Of a stretch of DNA of 5,141 bases, positions 1 through 5,141 are shown one piece after another. The DNA is from Coriobacteriia bacterium. Its GTDB lineage: Bacteria; Actinomycetota; Coriobacteriia; Anaerosomatales; PALSA-660. The notes below the pieces were generated by a model that worked only from the letters and a program-made list of their open reading frames with translations, searched no databases and was not told the origin of the DNA. Each line of letters starts with the position of its first letter. Position 1 is the stretch's first letter. The translations under genes were made by a program, and so were the position numbers. The stretch covers positions 1 through 5,141 of the forward strand of contig PKWR01000206.1 of NCBI GenBank assembly GCA_003133285.1, read 5' to 3'.

Positions 1-924
1 GTCGGACTCGCTCAGACCCATCTTCCTAGCCAGTGCCTGGCCCAGGGCAGCGACACCCTTCTCGTGACCTTGTGTGTACGGGTCACGGAACTCGACGATC
101 TTGCCCACCGCCTCGAGGATGTCTTCGACCATCTGGGTCAGGGCAGCGTTCGAACTGGTCAGCGCCGCCTCGGTCTCCATGAGACGCGTGGTGTCGCGCC
201 CGATGCTGGAGGTCCCGATGACCCGACCGTCGGGTCCCCTGAGGGGCGACAGCGCGATCCAGACGCTGATGCGCTGGCCGTCCTTGCCGATCCCCGCAGT
301 CTCGTAGGGTTCGACCCGCTCGCCGCGGGCGGCACGGGCGAACTGCTCGCGAGTGCGCTCGCGTTCCTCGACGGGCACGAGCCGCCAGAACTCCTGTCCG
401 ATCGCTTCGCGAGCGGAGTAGCCGTACATCTGCTCGGCGCCCGAGTTCCAGGTGACGATCGCGCCATCGAGCAGGACGCTCACGATGGCGTCTTTCGACG
501 ACTCGACGATGGTGGCGAGGCGCGCTCGGCTCTGGGAGATCAGCTCGGTGTCGGTCAGGTCCAGCGATACCATCGCGATGCCGACGACCTCATCGCCGTC
601 GCGGACGGGGCTGTATGACGTCCAGTAGAACGTGCGGTCGCCCTCGGGCCCGGTCCACGACCTGCAGGCCACCGTCTCGCCCTCGAGCGCGCGCTCGAGG
701 CTCGCTCGGACTCGTTCGCGATCGAGCGGGTCGGCGTAGTAGTCGAGCAGTCCGCCTCCGACCTCGATGTTCGCGCCCTGGGTATCCAGCATCGCGCCGG
801 CGTGAGCGCCATTGAAAGCGGTGTAGCGGAACGCGCGATCGACAGCGAACACCGGCGCTGTGAGCGCCTCGATGATCCCCTGGCAACCGGCCTGAGGCAG
901 GTCCGAGTGCGCGGCGGTCTTCAC
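1..924 (-). CDS. PAS-PAS-HD-GYP signalling protein, C-terminus cut by window edge
   Basis: This is the N-terminal 308 residues of a cytoplasmic signalling protein, open to the left edge. Residues about 15-125 form a first PAS-like sensor domain (TAPVFAVDRAF near the start, closing with VVGIAMVSLDLTD). Residues about 135-250 form a second, more canonical PAS domain: ATIVESSKDAIVSVLLDG, then VTWNSGAEQMYGYS and IGTSSIGRDTT. After a short linker helix, residues about 266-308 match the opening of an HD-GYP domain (EFRDPYTQGH, then ALARKMGL). HD-GYP proteins typically hydrolyse cyclic di-GMP, but the HD and GYP residues themselves lie outside the window, so activity is inferred. The usual HxxRV of this first helix reads HEKGV (H287, G290 in place of Arg). 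No signal peptide or membrane segment is visible, so PAS sensing is probably of a cytoplasmic cue. The GTG start was chosen because GAGGGA sits 6 bases upstream; the frame stays open further upstream, with another GTG at 942. Confidence 0.8.
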   Translation of the reverse strand, partial: MKTAAHSDLPQAGCQGIIEALTAPVFAVDRAFRYTAFNGAHAGAMLDTQGANIEVGGGLLDYYADPLDRERVRASLERALEGETVACRSWTGPEGDRTFYWTSYSPVRDGDEVVGIAMVSLDLTDTELISQSRARLATIVESSKDAIVSVLLDGAIVTWNSGAEQMYGYSAREAIGQEFWRLVPVEERERTREQFARAARGERVEPYETAGIGKDGQRISVWIALSPLRGPDGRVIGTSSIGRDTTRLMETEAALTSSNAALTQMVEDILEAVGKIVEFRDPYTQGHEKGVAALGQALARKMGLSESD

Positions 925-965
925 GCTGAATCCCTCATCCAGCGACACGAGCGGACGCTTCGATC

Positions 966-980
966 CCCGTCGGCGACGGG
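966..980 (-). repeat. Small perfect hairpin in the predicted leader of the PAS/HD-GYP mRNA
   Basis: CCCGTC and GACGGG form a perfect 6-bp inverted repeat around a 3-base loop. It lies about 40 bases upstream of the GTG start and downstream of the candidate promoter, so it would be transcribed into the leader. No U-tract follows, so it is not a typical terminator. Chance occurrence is quite possible in DNA this GC-rich. Confidence 0.35.
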
Positions 981-1002
981 CGATTGTCAGCGCCCCGCAA
1001 CG

Positions 1003-1031
1003 CTTATACCCGGGACTCGAGCCGATGTCTC
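1003..1031 (-). promoter_or_regulatory. Candidate sigma-70-type promoter for the PAS/HD-GYP gene
   Basis: Read on the minus strand, GAGACA (1031-1026) is followed after exactly 17 bases by TATAAG (1008-1003). These resemble TTGACA and TATAAT (4 of 6 and 5 of 6 matches), and the spacing is optimal. The box is one of the few AT-containing hexamers in a GC-rich spacer. It would start a transcript near 996, giving a leader of about 70 bases before the GTG at 924. Motif match only. Confidence 0.4.
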
Positions 1032-1216
1032 GTTCGTGGGCGGCTTCGATACGATCCAGAGTCGCGGTCCTCGGGCACCACGTGGATCCGACTGCGGCCC
1101 TTCGGAGCGAAGCACGGTCCCGCTCTCCAGCCGTCCATCGGCGCGCCCTCCGCGGCCTGTTGTCATACTCTTGTGCAGACCGCAGATCCACCGTCGGGCG
1201 GACAAGGGCGCGGACG

Positions 1217-1708
1217 ATGCAGATCGAGTACCTAGCGGATCACCCGTTGCTCGTGCCGCAGCTCGCCCGCCTCCACTTCGAGCAGTGGGGCTATCTCCGG
1301 CCTGATGAGTCCCTCGAGCTTCGGACGCGGCGCCTGGAGGCGTGCTGCGGACGGGGCGGCATCCCCAGCGTCGTGGTGGCGCTCGAGGACGGGGCCCTGC
1401 TCGGCTCCGCGATGCTCATTGCGAACGACATGGATACCCGCTCGGATCTGACCCCGTGGCTCGCGGGCGTCTACGTGCTCGCGGCCCACCGGGGCCAGGG
1501 GTACGGGTCGGCGCTCGCCCGCCGCGTGGAGGAGGAGGCGTGGGCGCTCGGCGTGCCGCGTCTCCATCTCTACACGCCGGAAGCCGAAGGCTTCTACGCA
1601 CGGCTCGGGTGGAGCCTTGACGAGCGGTGTCGCTATCTGGGGCAGGAGGTCGCCGTGATGTCGAAGCAGTGTCGCCCGGCACGGGGGTCGACCCGGCCCA
1701 CCCTCTGA
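1217..1708 (+). CDS. GNAT-family N-acetyltransferase
   Basis: This complete 163-residue protein is the usual size for a single-domain GNAT enzyme, a soluble cytoplasmic protein that moves an acetyl group from acetyl-CoA to an amine. The diagnostic acetyl-CoA pyrophosphate-binding loop is HRGQGYGSAL, with R92-G93-Q94-G95-Y96-G97 matching the R/Q-x-x-G-x-G/A motif A. It follows the strand WLAGVYVLAA (81-90). The later GFYARLGW (125-132) is the typical motif B end, where the conserved Tyr often acts near the thiol. DLTPWLAGVYV together with LHLYTPEAEGFYARLGW resembles a common bacterial GNAT subgroup of unknown substrate, so the acceptor cannot be named. The ATG at 1217 is preferred because AAGGG lies 8 bases upstream and the GNAT fold starts there (MQIEYLADHP). 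The same frame is open back to an ATG at 1025, but that extension is Arg/Ser-rich and does not look like protein. The C-terminal tail after residue 151 is Pro/Arg-rich and probably disordered. Confidence 0.88.
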   Translation: MQIEYLADHPLLVPQLARLHFEQWGYLRPDESLELRTRRLEACCGRGGIPSVVVALEDGALLGSAMLIANDMDTRSDLTPWLAGVYVLAAHRGQGYGSALARRVEEEAWALGVPRLHLYTPEAEGFYARLGWSLDERCRYLGQEVAVMSKQCRPARGSTRPTL

Positions 1709-1720
1709 CTGATGCAGAGG
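1702..1720 (+). repeat. Inverted repeat overlapping the acetyltransferase stop codon
   Basis: CCTCTG (1702-1707) and CAGAGG (1715-1720) form a perfect 6-bp stem with a 7-base loop. The left arm covers the first two bases of the TGA stop. No T-run follows, so it is at best a weak terminator of the acetyltransferase transcript. It could equally be an operator upstream of the transporter operon, or chance. Confidence 0.35.
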
Positions 1721-1727
1721 CCTGATT

Positions 1728-1752
1728 CGTGGGATACACTTCGGGAACCACG
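1728..1752 (+). promoter_or_regulatory. Possible promoter/operator region of the peptide transporter operon
   Basis: A dyad CGTGG (1728-1732) and CCACG (1748-1752), with 15 bases between, encloses GATACACT (1733-1740). Within that, TACACT is a fair -10 hexamer (4 of 6). No convincing -35 box lies at the right distance. If real, the start site would be near 1747, giving a leader of about 70 bases. A dyad over the -10 region would suit a repressor site, but this is inference from short motifs. Confidence 0.22.
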
Positions 1753-1799
1753 GCTCACGGGGCGAACGTGGCGATTCGGGGACTCCAGAGAAGACGTCC

Positions 1800-1812
1800 G
1801 GAGGAAAAGGGG
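1800..1812 (+). promoter_or_regulatory. Ribosome binding site of the binding-protein gene
   Basis: GGAGG at 1800-1804 and AAAGGGG at 1806-1812 form an extended purine tract ending 6 bases before the ATG at 1819. It fixes the start there. The in-frame ATG at 1729 would add 30 residues ahead of an otherwise intact lipoprotein signal peptide. Strong initiation fits a binding protein needed in excess over its permeases. Confidence 0.75.
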
Positions 1813-1818
1813 TGGGAC

Positions 1819-3390
1819 ATGAAAGCGCACGTTCGTACGCTCGCACCTGTGCTTGTTCTGGCTCTCTGTGCAGCGGCCCTTGCGGGTTGCGCGGCGCCGA
1901 GCGCGAGCAAGCCCGGGACCGGCGGCACTGCTACCGCCAACGACACCTTCACCTACGCACAGGGCGCCGACCCGCGCGGTCTCGACCCGGCGCTCGTGGA
2001 TGACGGTGAGTCCTCGAAGATCATCGTGAACATCTACGAGGGTCTTCTGAAGTACGAGACCAAGTCGACCAAGGTCGAGCCTTCGCTCGCGGAGTCATGG
2101 GAGATCAGCCCGGACGGCCTGAGCTACAAGTTCAAGCTCAGGCAGGGCGTCAAGTTCCAGGACGGCACGGACTTCAATGCCGACGCCGTGAAGTTCAACA
2201 TCGACCGCCAGCTGCCGCCCAAGGTGACCGCGGACATGGGCTATGCGGGCTTCGTGTTCGGTTCGGTCAAGGACGTCGTGGTGAACGATCCGTACACCGT
2301 GACGATCAATCTCACGCAGAAGAACACCGCGTTCTTGGCGAACCTCGCCATGAGCCTGGCCGCTCCGATGGTCAGCCCCAAGGCGCTCACCGACGGCAAC
2401 AACAGCGTGATGGAAGCCCCGGTCGGCACCGGCCCGTACAAGTTCGTCAAGTGGAGCAAGGGAGAGAACGTCGTCCTTGTCCGCAACGACGACTACTGGG
2501 GCGAGAAGGCCAAGACCAAGAACGTCGTCTTCCGCATCATCTCGGACAACTCGGCCCGCGTCCTGGCTCTCAACAACAGTGAGGTCGACATGATCGACGG
2601 CATCGACGCCACCGTCGTGAGCAAGATCACAGAGGGCGGCAGCAAGCTGTTCGAAGAGGCCGGGATGAACGTCAACTACATGGGCTACAACACGACGACC
2701 GCCCTGTTCAAGAACGCGGCGGCCCGCAAGGCCGTCTCGCAGGCCATCAACGTCGACGAGCTCGTGAAGAGCCTCTACCAGGGCTACTCCGAGAAAGCGA
2801 CGACCATCCTGCCGACCTTCGTGCCCGGGTACGACCCCACGGTCCAGCAGGTGAGCTACGACGCCGCGGCCGCGAAGGCCGGTCTGGCCGCTGCGGGCGT
2901 CAAGAACATCCACATGATCACCTACTCGAACCCGCGCCCGTACAACGCTGCGACGGGTTCGGCGCTGGCGACCGCGATCCAGGGCTACCTCCAGAAGGTC
3001 GGCGTCCAGTGCACGATCGACACCTTCGACTGGACCACCTACAAGGCCAAGGTCAAGGCGGGGGACTACGACATCGCCTTCTACGGCTGGATCGGCGACA
3101 ACGGTGACCCCGACAACTTCCTGAATCTGCTTGCAGACCCGGACCCGACCATGAACATCGCCCGGTGGCAGGACCCGACGTACAAGGCGATGATCAAGAA
3201 GGCCCTCGCTACTCCGAACGGCGCCGATCGCGACAAGCAGTACGGCGCGATGGAGAAGTACGTCGCCGAGCGTGCGATCTGGCTCCCGATCTCGCACGCG
3301 AAGACGCTGGCCGGGTACCGGCCGAACGTCTCCGGTTTCATCTATCACGTGACCGGCAATGTCTTCCTGTCGAACGTCGTGAAGCAGTAG
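1819..3390 (+). CDS. dppA: ABC transporter family 5 solute-binding lipoprotein, DppA-like peptide-binding protein
   Basis: This 523-residue extracytoplasmic receptor captures a peptide-type substrate and passes it to the permeases encoded next door. Residues 1-24 are a lipoprotein signal: positively charged start, hydrophobic core (LAPVLVLALCAAA) and lipobox L21-A22-G23-C24. Cys24 is therefore the predicted lipidated N-terminus, followed by a Ser/Gly/Thr-rich linker. The rest fits the family 5 binding-protein fold (SBP_bac_5) at typical length. Family hallmarks are LAESWEISPDGLSYKFKLRQ with GVKFQDGTDFNADAVKFN, then GTGPYKF (203-209), RNDDYWGEKA (from 222), and a VSQAINVDELV stretch matching the conserved lobe helix. 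YGWIGDNGDPDNF (422-434) closely matches the E. coli DppA segment that supplies the Asp binding the peptide amino group. This favours dipeptides or short peptides over nickel or sugars, but the ligand is not proven. It is the first gene of the operon; 92 bases containing a strong hairpin separate it from the permease. Confidence 0.9.
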   Translation: MKAHVRTLAPVLVLALCAAALAGCAAPSASKPGTGGTATANDTFTYAQGADPRGLDPALVDDGESSKIIVNIYEGLLKYETKSTKVEPSLAESWEISPDGLSYKFKLRQGVKFQDGTDFNADAVKFNIDRQLPPKVTADMGYAGFVFGSVKDVVVNDPYTVTINLTQKNTAFLANLAMSLAAPMVSPKALTDGNNSVMEAPVGTGPYKFVKWSKGENVVLVRNDDYWGEKAKTKNVVFRIISDNSARVLALNNSEVDMIDGIDATVVSKITEGGSKLFEEAGMNVNYMGYNTTTALFKNAAARKAVSQAINVDELVKSLYQGYSEKATTILPTFVPGYDPTVQQVSYDAAAAKAGLAAAGVKNIHMITYSNPRPYNAATGSALATAIQGYLQKVGVQCTIDTFDWTTYKAKVKAGDYDIAFYGWIGDNGDPDNFLNLLADPDPTMNIARWQDPTYKAMIKKALATPNGADRDKQYGAMEKYVAERAIWLPISHAKTLAGYRPNVSGFIYHVTGNVFLSNVVKQ

Positions 3391-3395
3391 CTCCG

Positions 3396-3461
3396 CCTGC
3401 AGTGACGGTGTAGGTGCAGCCGGAAATCACGTACCGTGATTTCCGGCTGCACGTTTGCAGG
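3396..3461 (+). repeat. Long perfect palindrome/hairpin between binding-protein and permease genes
   Basis: The core at 3414-3452 has two 18-base arms (GTGCAGCCGGAAATCACG and its exact complement) around the loop TAC. Outside it, CCTGCA (3396-3401) and TGCAGG (3456-3461) can pair as well, separated from the core by 12 unpaired bases on the left and 3 on the right. The whole lies in the 92-base gap between the two genes. Only three Ts follow the core, so full intrinsic termination is unlikely. Hairpins in this position often block 3' exonucleases or partly attenuate transcription, which gives more binding protein than permease. The unbroken symmetry is more than a simple regulatory stem needs and also fits a dispersed palindromic repeat; genome copies could not be checked here. 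Confidence 0.85.
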
Positions 3462-3482
3462 GCCAGAAGAGAGTCGCGGAAC

Positions 3483-4502
3483 ATGGTCAAGTACGCAGTC
3501 AAGCGGATCCTGATGGTCATTCCGGTCATGATCGGAGTGTCCATCATCGTCTTCTCCCTGATGAGGGTGTTCTCTCCCGATCCCGCGCCCATCGTGCTCG
3601 GTCAGCACGCGACACAGGCGTCCATCACGGTCTGGAGACACGCGAACGGCCTCGATGCGCCGGTCGTCACGCAGTACCTGACCTACGTGGCGGGCGCCCT
3701 GAAGGGCGACCTCGGCGTCTCCTACTACACGAAGTCGCCGGTGGCGAGTGAGATCGGTGCGCGGTTCCCGGCGACGATCGAACTCGCCGTTGCGGCGATC
3801 CTGTTCGCGTCCCTCGTCGGGATCCTTCTCGGCGTTCTCGCGGCGGTGAAGAAGAACTCGGTCTTCGATGCGGCCAGCAGTCTGTTCGCCCTGATCGGGG
3901 TGTCGATCCCCATCTTCTGGCTGGGCATCCTGCTGATCATGTTCTTCAGCGGGTTCCTCCACCTGCTGCCGTCCGGCGGGCGCATCAACGTCATGCTCGA
4001 ACCGGCGCACATGACCGGCTTCTACCTGATCGACGCGGCGATCCAGGGCAACTGGGACGCGCTCCAGGACGCGCTCATCCACATCATCCTGCCGGCTCTG
4101 ACTCTCGGCATGTACTCCATGGCCATCATCACCCGGATGACCCGATCCGCCATGCTCGACACGCTCGGCCAGGACTACATACGAACGGCGCGGGCCAAGG
4201 GCATCTCCGAGGCGAAGGTGATCGGCAAGCATGCGTTGCGCAACTCGCTGATCCCCGTGACCACCGTCATCGGTCTACAGTTCGGAGCCCTGCTCGGAGG
4301 CGCGCTGCTGACCGAGAGCGTGTTCTCGTGGCCGGGGATCGGCAAGTTCACGGTCGACTGCATCCTGAAGTCCGACTTCCCGATCGTGCAGGGCATCGTG
4401 CTCCTCGTCGCGGTCATCTTCGTGACCATCAACCTGATCGCGGACTTGATCTACGCGTTCCTCGACCCGCGCATCAAGTACTCGCCGAAGACGGAGGGGT
4501 AG
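3483..4502 (+). CDS. dppB: Peptide ABC transporter permease, DppB/OppB type
   Basis: This 339-residue inner-membrane permease is one half of the heterodimeric channel of a peptide importer, at normal length for DppB/OppB. Six hydrophobic segments are visible at about 9-29, 100-121, 134-156, 198-216, 258-280 and 300-324. A large external loop after the first carries GDLGVSYYTKSPV (75-87), typical of this subfamily. The cytoplasmic EAA loop that docks with the ATPase is at 231-258: DYIRTARAKG, then HALRNSLIP, with G240, N254 and P258 in the usual places. SVFSWPGIGKF (279-289) and the ending AFLDPRIKY are also characteristic. The ATG at 3483 was chosen because the protein begins with the classic MVKYAVKRIL and a purine-rich GAGAG lies about 9 bases upstream. 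A GTG at 3414, directly after an in-frame TAG, would add 23 residues made mostly of the palindrome and has no ribosome binding site. It lies 4 bases before the next gene. Confidence 0.92.
   Translation: MVKYAVKRILMVIPVMIGVSIIVFSLMRVFSPDPAPIVLGQHATQASITVWRHANGLDAPVVTQYLTYVAGALKGDLGVSYYTKSPVASEIGARFPATIELAVAAILFASLVGILLGVLAAVKKNSVFDAASSLFALIGVSIPIFWLGILLIMFFSGFLHLLPSGGRINVMLEPAHMTGFYLIDAAIQGNWDALQDALIHIILPALTLGMYSMAIITRMTRSAMLDTLGQDYIRTARAKGISEAKVIGKHALRNSLIPVTTVIGLQFGALLGGALLTESVFSWPGIGKFTVDCILKSDFPIVQGIVLLVAVIFVTINLIADLIYAFLDPRIKYSPKTEG
4493..4497 (+). promoter_or_regulatory. Ribosome binding site of the second permease gene
   Basis: GGAGG lies inside the last codons of the preceding permease gene, 9 bases before the ATG at 4507. 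With only 4 bases between stop and start, this indicates coupled translation of the two permease subunits and supports the chosen start. Confidence 0.75.
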
Positions 4503-4506
4503 CGGC

Positions 4507-5141
4507 ATGAGCGAACGAGAGCCCTTCGCGTCGGGCCCGCTGTCCGATCCGGCCTCCGAGGGTTTCGTCGCCGACGAGGCCATGGCGCTCGGTGAGGCGC
4601 TCCCGGGCGGCTGGATCCCCGACGAGGACGAGACGTTCCACGAGAAGCCCGAGAACCAGTGGCTCGAGATGTGGCGCAGCCTGATCGCGAACAGGACCGC
4701 GCTGGTGAGCCTGATCTTCATCGGGTTCCTGGTGCTCATCGCGCTGTTCGGCTCGTACCTCACGCCGTACAACCCCATCGAGACCAACATGGCCAACGCG
4801 CTGCAGGTCCCGAGCGCTCAGCACTGGTTCGGGACCGACCAGCTCGGGATGGACATCTTCAGTCGCGTGATAGCGGGGACCCGCGTGTCGCTGACGGTCG
4901 GCCTGCTGGCGGTCTCGATCGCGTTGACGATCGGCATCGTCCTCGGGTCCGTGGCCGGCTACACCGGCGGGTGGGTCGACACCATCATCATGCGCGTGAT
5001 GGACATGATGCTCGCGATCCCGTCGATCCTGCTCGCCATCACGCTCATGGCGGCGCTCGGGAAGGGCATCGACAAGGCCGTCATCGCGATCGGCCTGGTC
5101 TCCATCCCGGAGTACGCCCGCATCGTGCGCGGCAGCATACT
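4507..5141 (+). CDS. dppC: Peptide ABC transporter permease, DppC/OppC type, C-terminus cut by window edge
   Basis: These are the first 211 residues of the partner permease. The frame is still open at the right edge, so roughly the last third is missing, including the EAA loop that contacts the ATPase. QWLEMWRSLIANRTALVSLI (51-70) with the first membrane helix at about 65-84 is the OppC N-terminal domain. HWFGTDQLGMDIFSRVIAGT (106-125) is the signature segment preceding the transport domain. Further helices lie at about 128-150 and 165-183, and a fourth begins near 190. GGWVDTIIMRVMDMMLAIPS (154-173) is strongly conserved in this family. It sits 4 bases after the DppB-type gene with its own GGAGG, so the two are co-translated. 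Unusually, the first 54 residues before the conserved region are long and acidic (14 Asp/Glu, only Arg4 and Lys47 basic) and would lie in the cytoplasm. The ATPase genes are expected beyond the window. Confidence 0.9.
   Translation, partial: MSEREPFASGPLSDPASEGFVADEAMALGEALPGGWIPDEDETFHEKPENQWLEMWRSLIANRTALVSLIFIGFLVLIALFGSYLTPYNPIETNMANALQVPSAQHWFGTDQLGMDIFSRVIAGTRVSLTVGLLAVSIALTIGIVLGSVAGYTGGWVDTIIMRVMDMMLAIPSILLAITLMAALGKGIDKAVIAIGLVSIPEYARIVRGSI

Larger units (their letters stand above)
925..1216. other. Divergent intergenic region between the PAS/HD-GYP gene and the acetyltransferase gene
   Basis: This 292-base spacer separates two genes transcribed away from each other, so it should hold both promoters. 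A candidate minus-strand promoter and a small hairpin are listed separately. For the plus-strand gene I see only weak material: TTGTCA at 1160-1165 and CATACT at 1164-1169 overlap each other, and neither has a good partner box. No tRNA, riboswitch or convincing small gene is visible. Open frames crossing the region lack protein-like composition. Confidence 0.6.

Noticed and set aside
64..618. Open frame of 184 codons on the plus strand at the left edge
   Set aside because: It lies opposite the PAS domains, which have recognisable family sequence. The plus-strand product has no domain and typical antisense composition.
1025..1216. In-frame upstream start giving the acetyltransferase 64 more residues
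   Set aside because: The extra segment is Arg/Ser-rich without family similarity, while the ATG at 1217 has a Shine-Dalgarno-like AAGGG and begins the GNAT fold.
925..1216. Riboswitch, CRISPR array or mobile element in the intergenic regions
   Set aside because: No riboswitch core, regularly spaced repeats, transposase fragments or target-site duplications were visible in any gap.
1685..1694. Ten-base palindrome GGGTCGACCC
   Set aside because: It lies within the coding end of the acetyltransferase, and short GC-rich palindromes are common by chance here.
1729..1818. In-frame upstream ATG for the binding protein
   Set aside because: It would bury the lipoprotein signal peptide 30 residues into the protein. 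The strong purine tract at 1800-1812 points to 1819.
2095..3348. Long open frame of 417 codons on the minus strand opposite the binding-protein gene
   Set aside because: It is antisense to a clear family 5 binding protein. Its Val/Asp/Arg/Gly-heavy composition is what GC-rich complementary strands produce, and it has no recognisable domain.
3414..3460. Classical Rho-independent terminator ending the binding-protein transcript
   Set aside because: The stem is strong but is followed only by GTTTGC rather than a T-run, and the permease genes of the same system follow directly. Complete termination is unlikely.
3345..4232. Open frame of 295 codons on the minus strand opposite the DppB-type gene
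   Set aside because: It is antisense to a certain permease, with Arg/Asp/His/Gln-rich low-complexity composition. Its tail simply reads through the palindrome.

Overview
This is a GC-rich bacterial window with dense coding on both strands. Sequence features suggest a high-GC, Gram-positive-type organism: strong G/C preference at third codon positions, a lipoprotein-anchored transporter binding protein, and GTG start use. An actinomycete-like lineage such as an environmental coriobacterium is plausible. This is inference; no rRNA or marker gene is present to confirm it.

Layout. Positions 1-924 on the minus strand hold the N-terminal 308 residues of a signalling protein with two PAS sensor domains, followed by the beginning of what looks like an HD-GYP cyclic-di-GMP phosphodiesterase domain. 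The catalytic part lies beyond the left edge. A 292-base divergent intergenic region (925-1216) carries a plausible minus-strand promoter and a small leader hairpin. Positions 1217-1708 on the plus strand encode a complete GNAT-family acetyltransferase of unknown substrate. After a 110-base gap containing short dyads and a strong ribosome binding site comes a peptide ABC importer operon, read left to right. It consists of a family 5 lipoprotein binding protein (1819-3390), a DppB/OppB-type permease (3483-4502) and a DppC/OppC-type permease that runs off the right edge (4507-5141). The usual ATPase genes would be expected downstream, outside the window.

How they work together. The binding protein is tethered outside the membrane, captures a peptide-like ligand and delivers it to the heterodimeric permease. 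The binding protein retains a GDNGDPDNF segment like that of E. coli DppA, which favours a dipeptide or short-peptide substrate. The PAS/HD-GYP protein and the acetyltransferase are neighbours only, with no visible functional link to the transporter.

The most notable non-coding element is a perfect 18-bp inverted repeat with a 3-base loop (3414-3452), between the binding-protein gene and the first permease gene. It may act as an intercistronic mRNA-stabilising or attenuating hairpin, or be a copy of a dispersed palindromic repeat. Its length is a whole number of codons, so both strands read almost the same 13-residue peptide. Apart from this, the region looks like ordinary chromosomal content; I see no clear evidence of a new defence, mobile or biosynthetic system.
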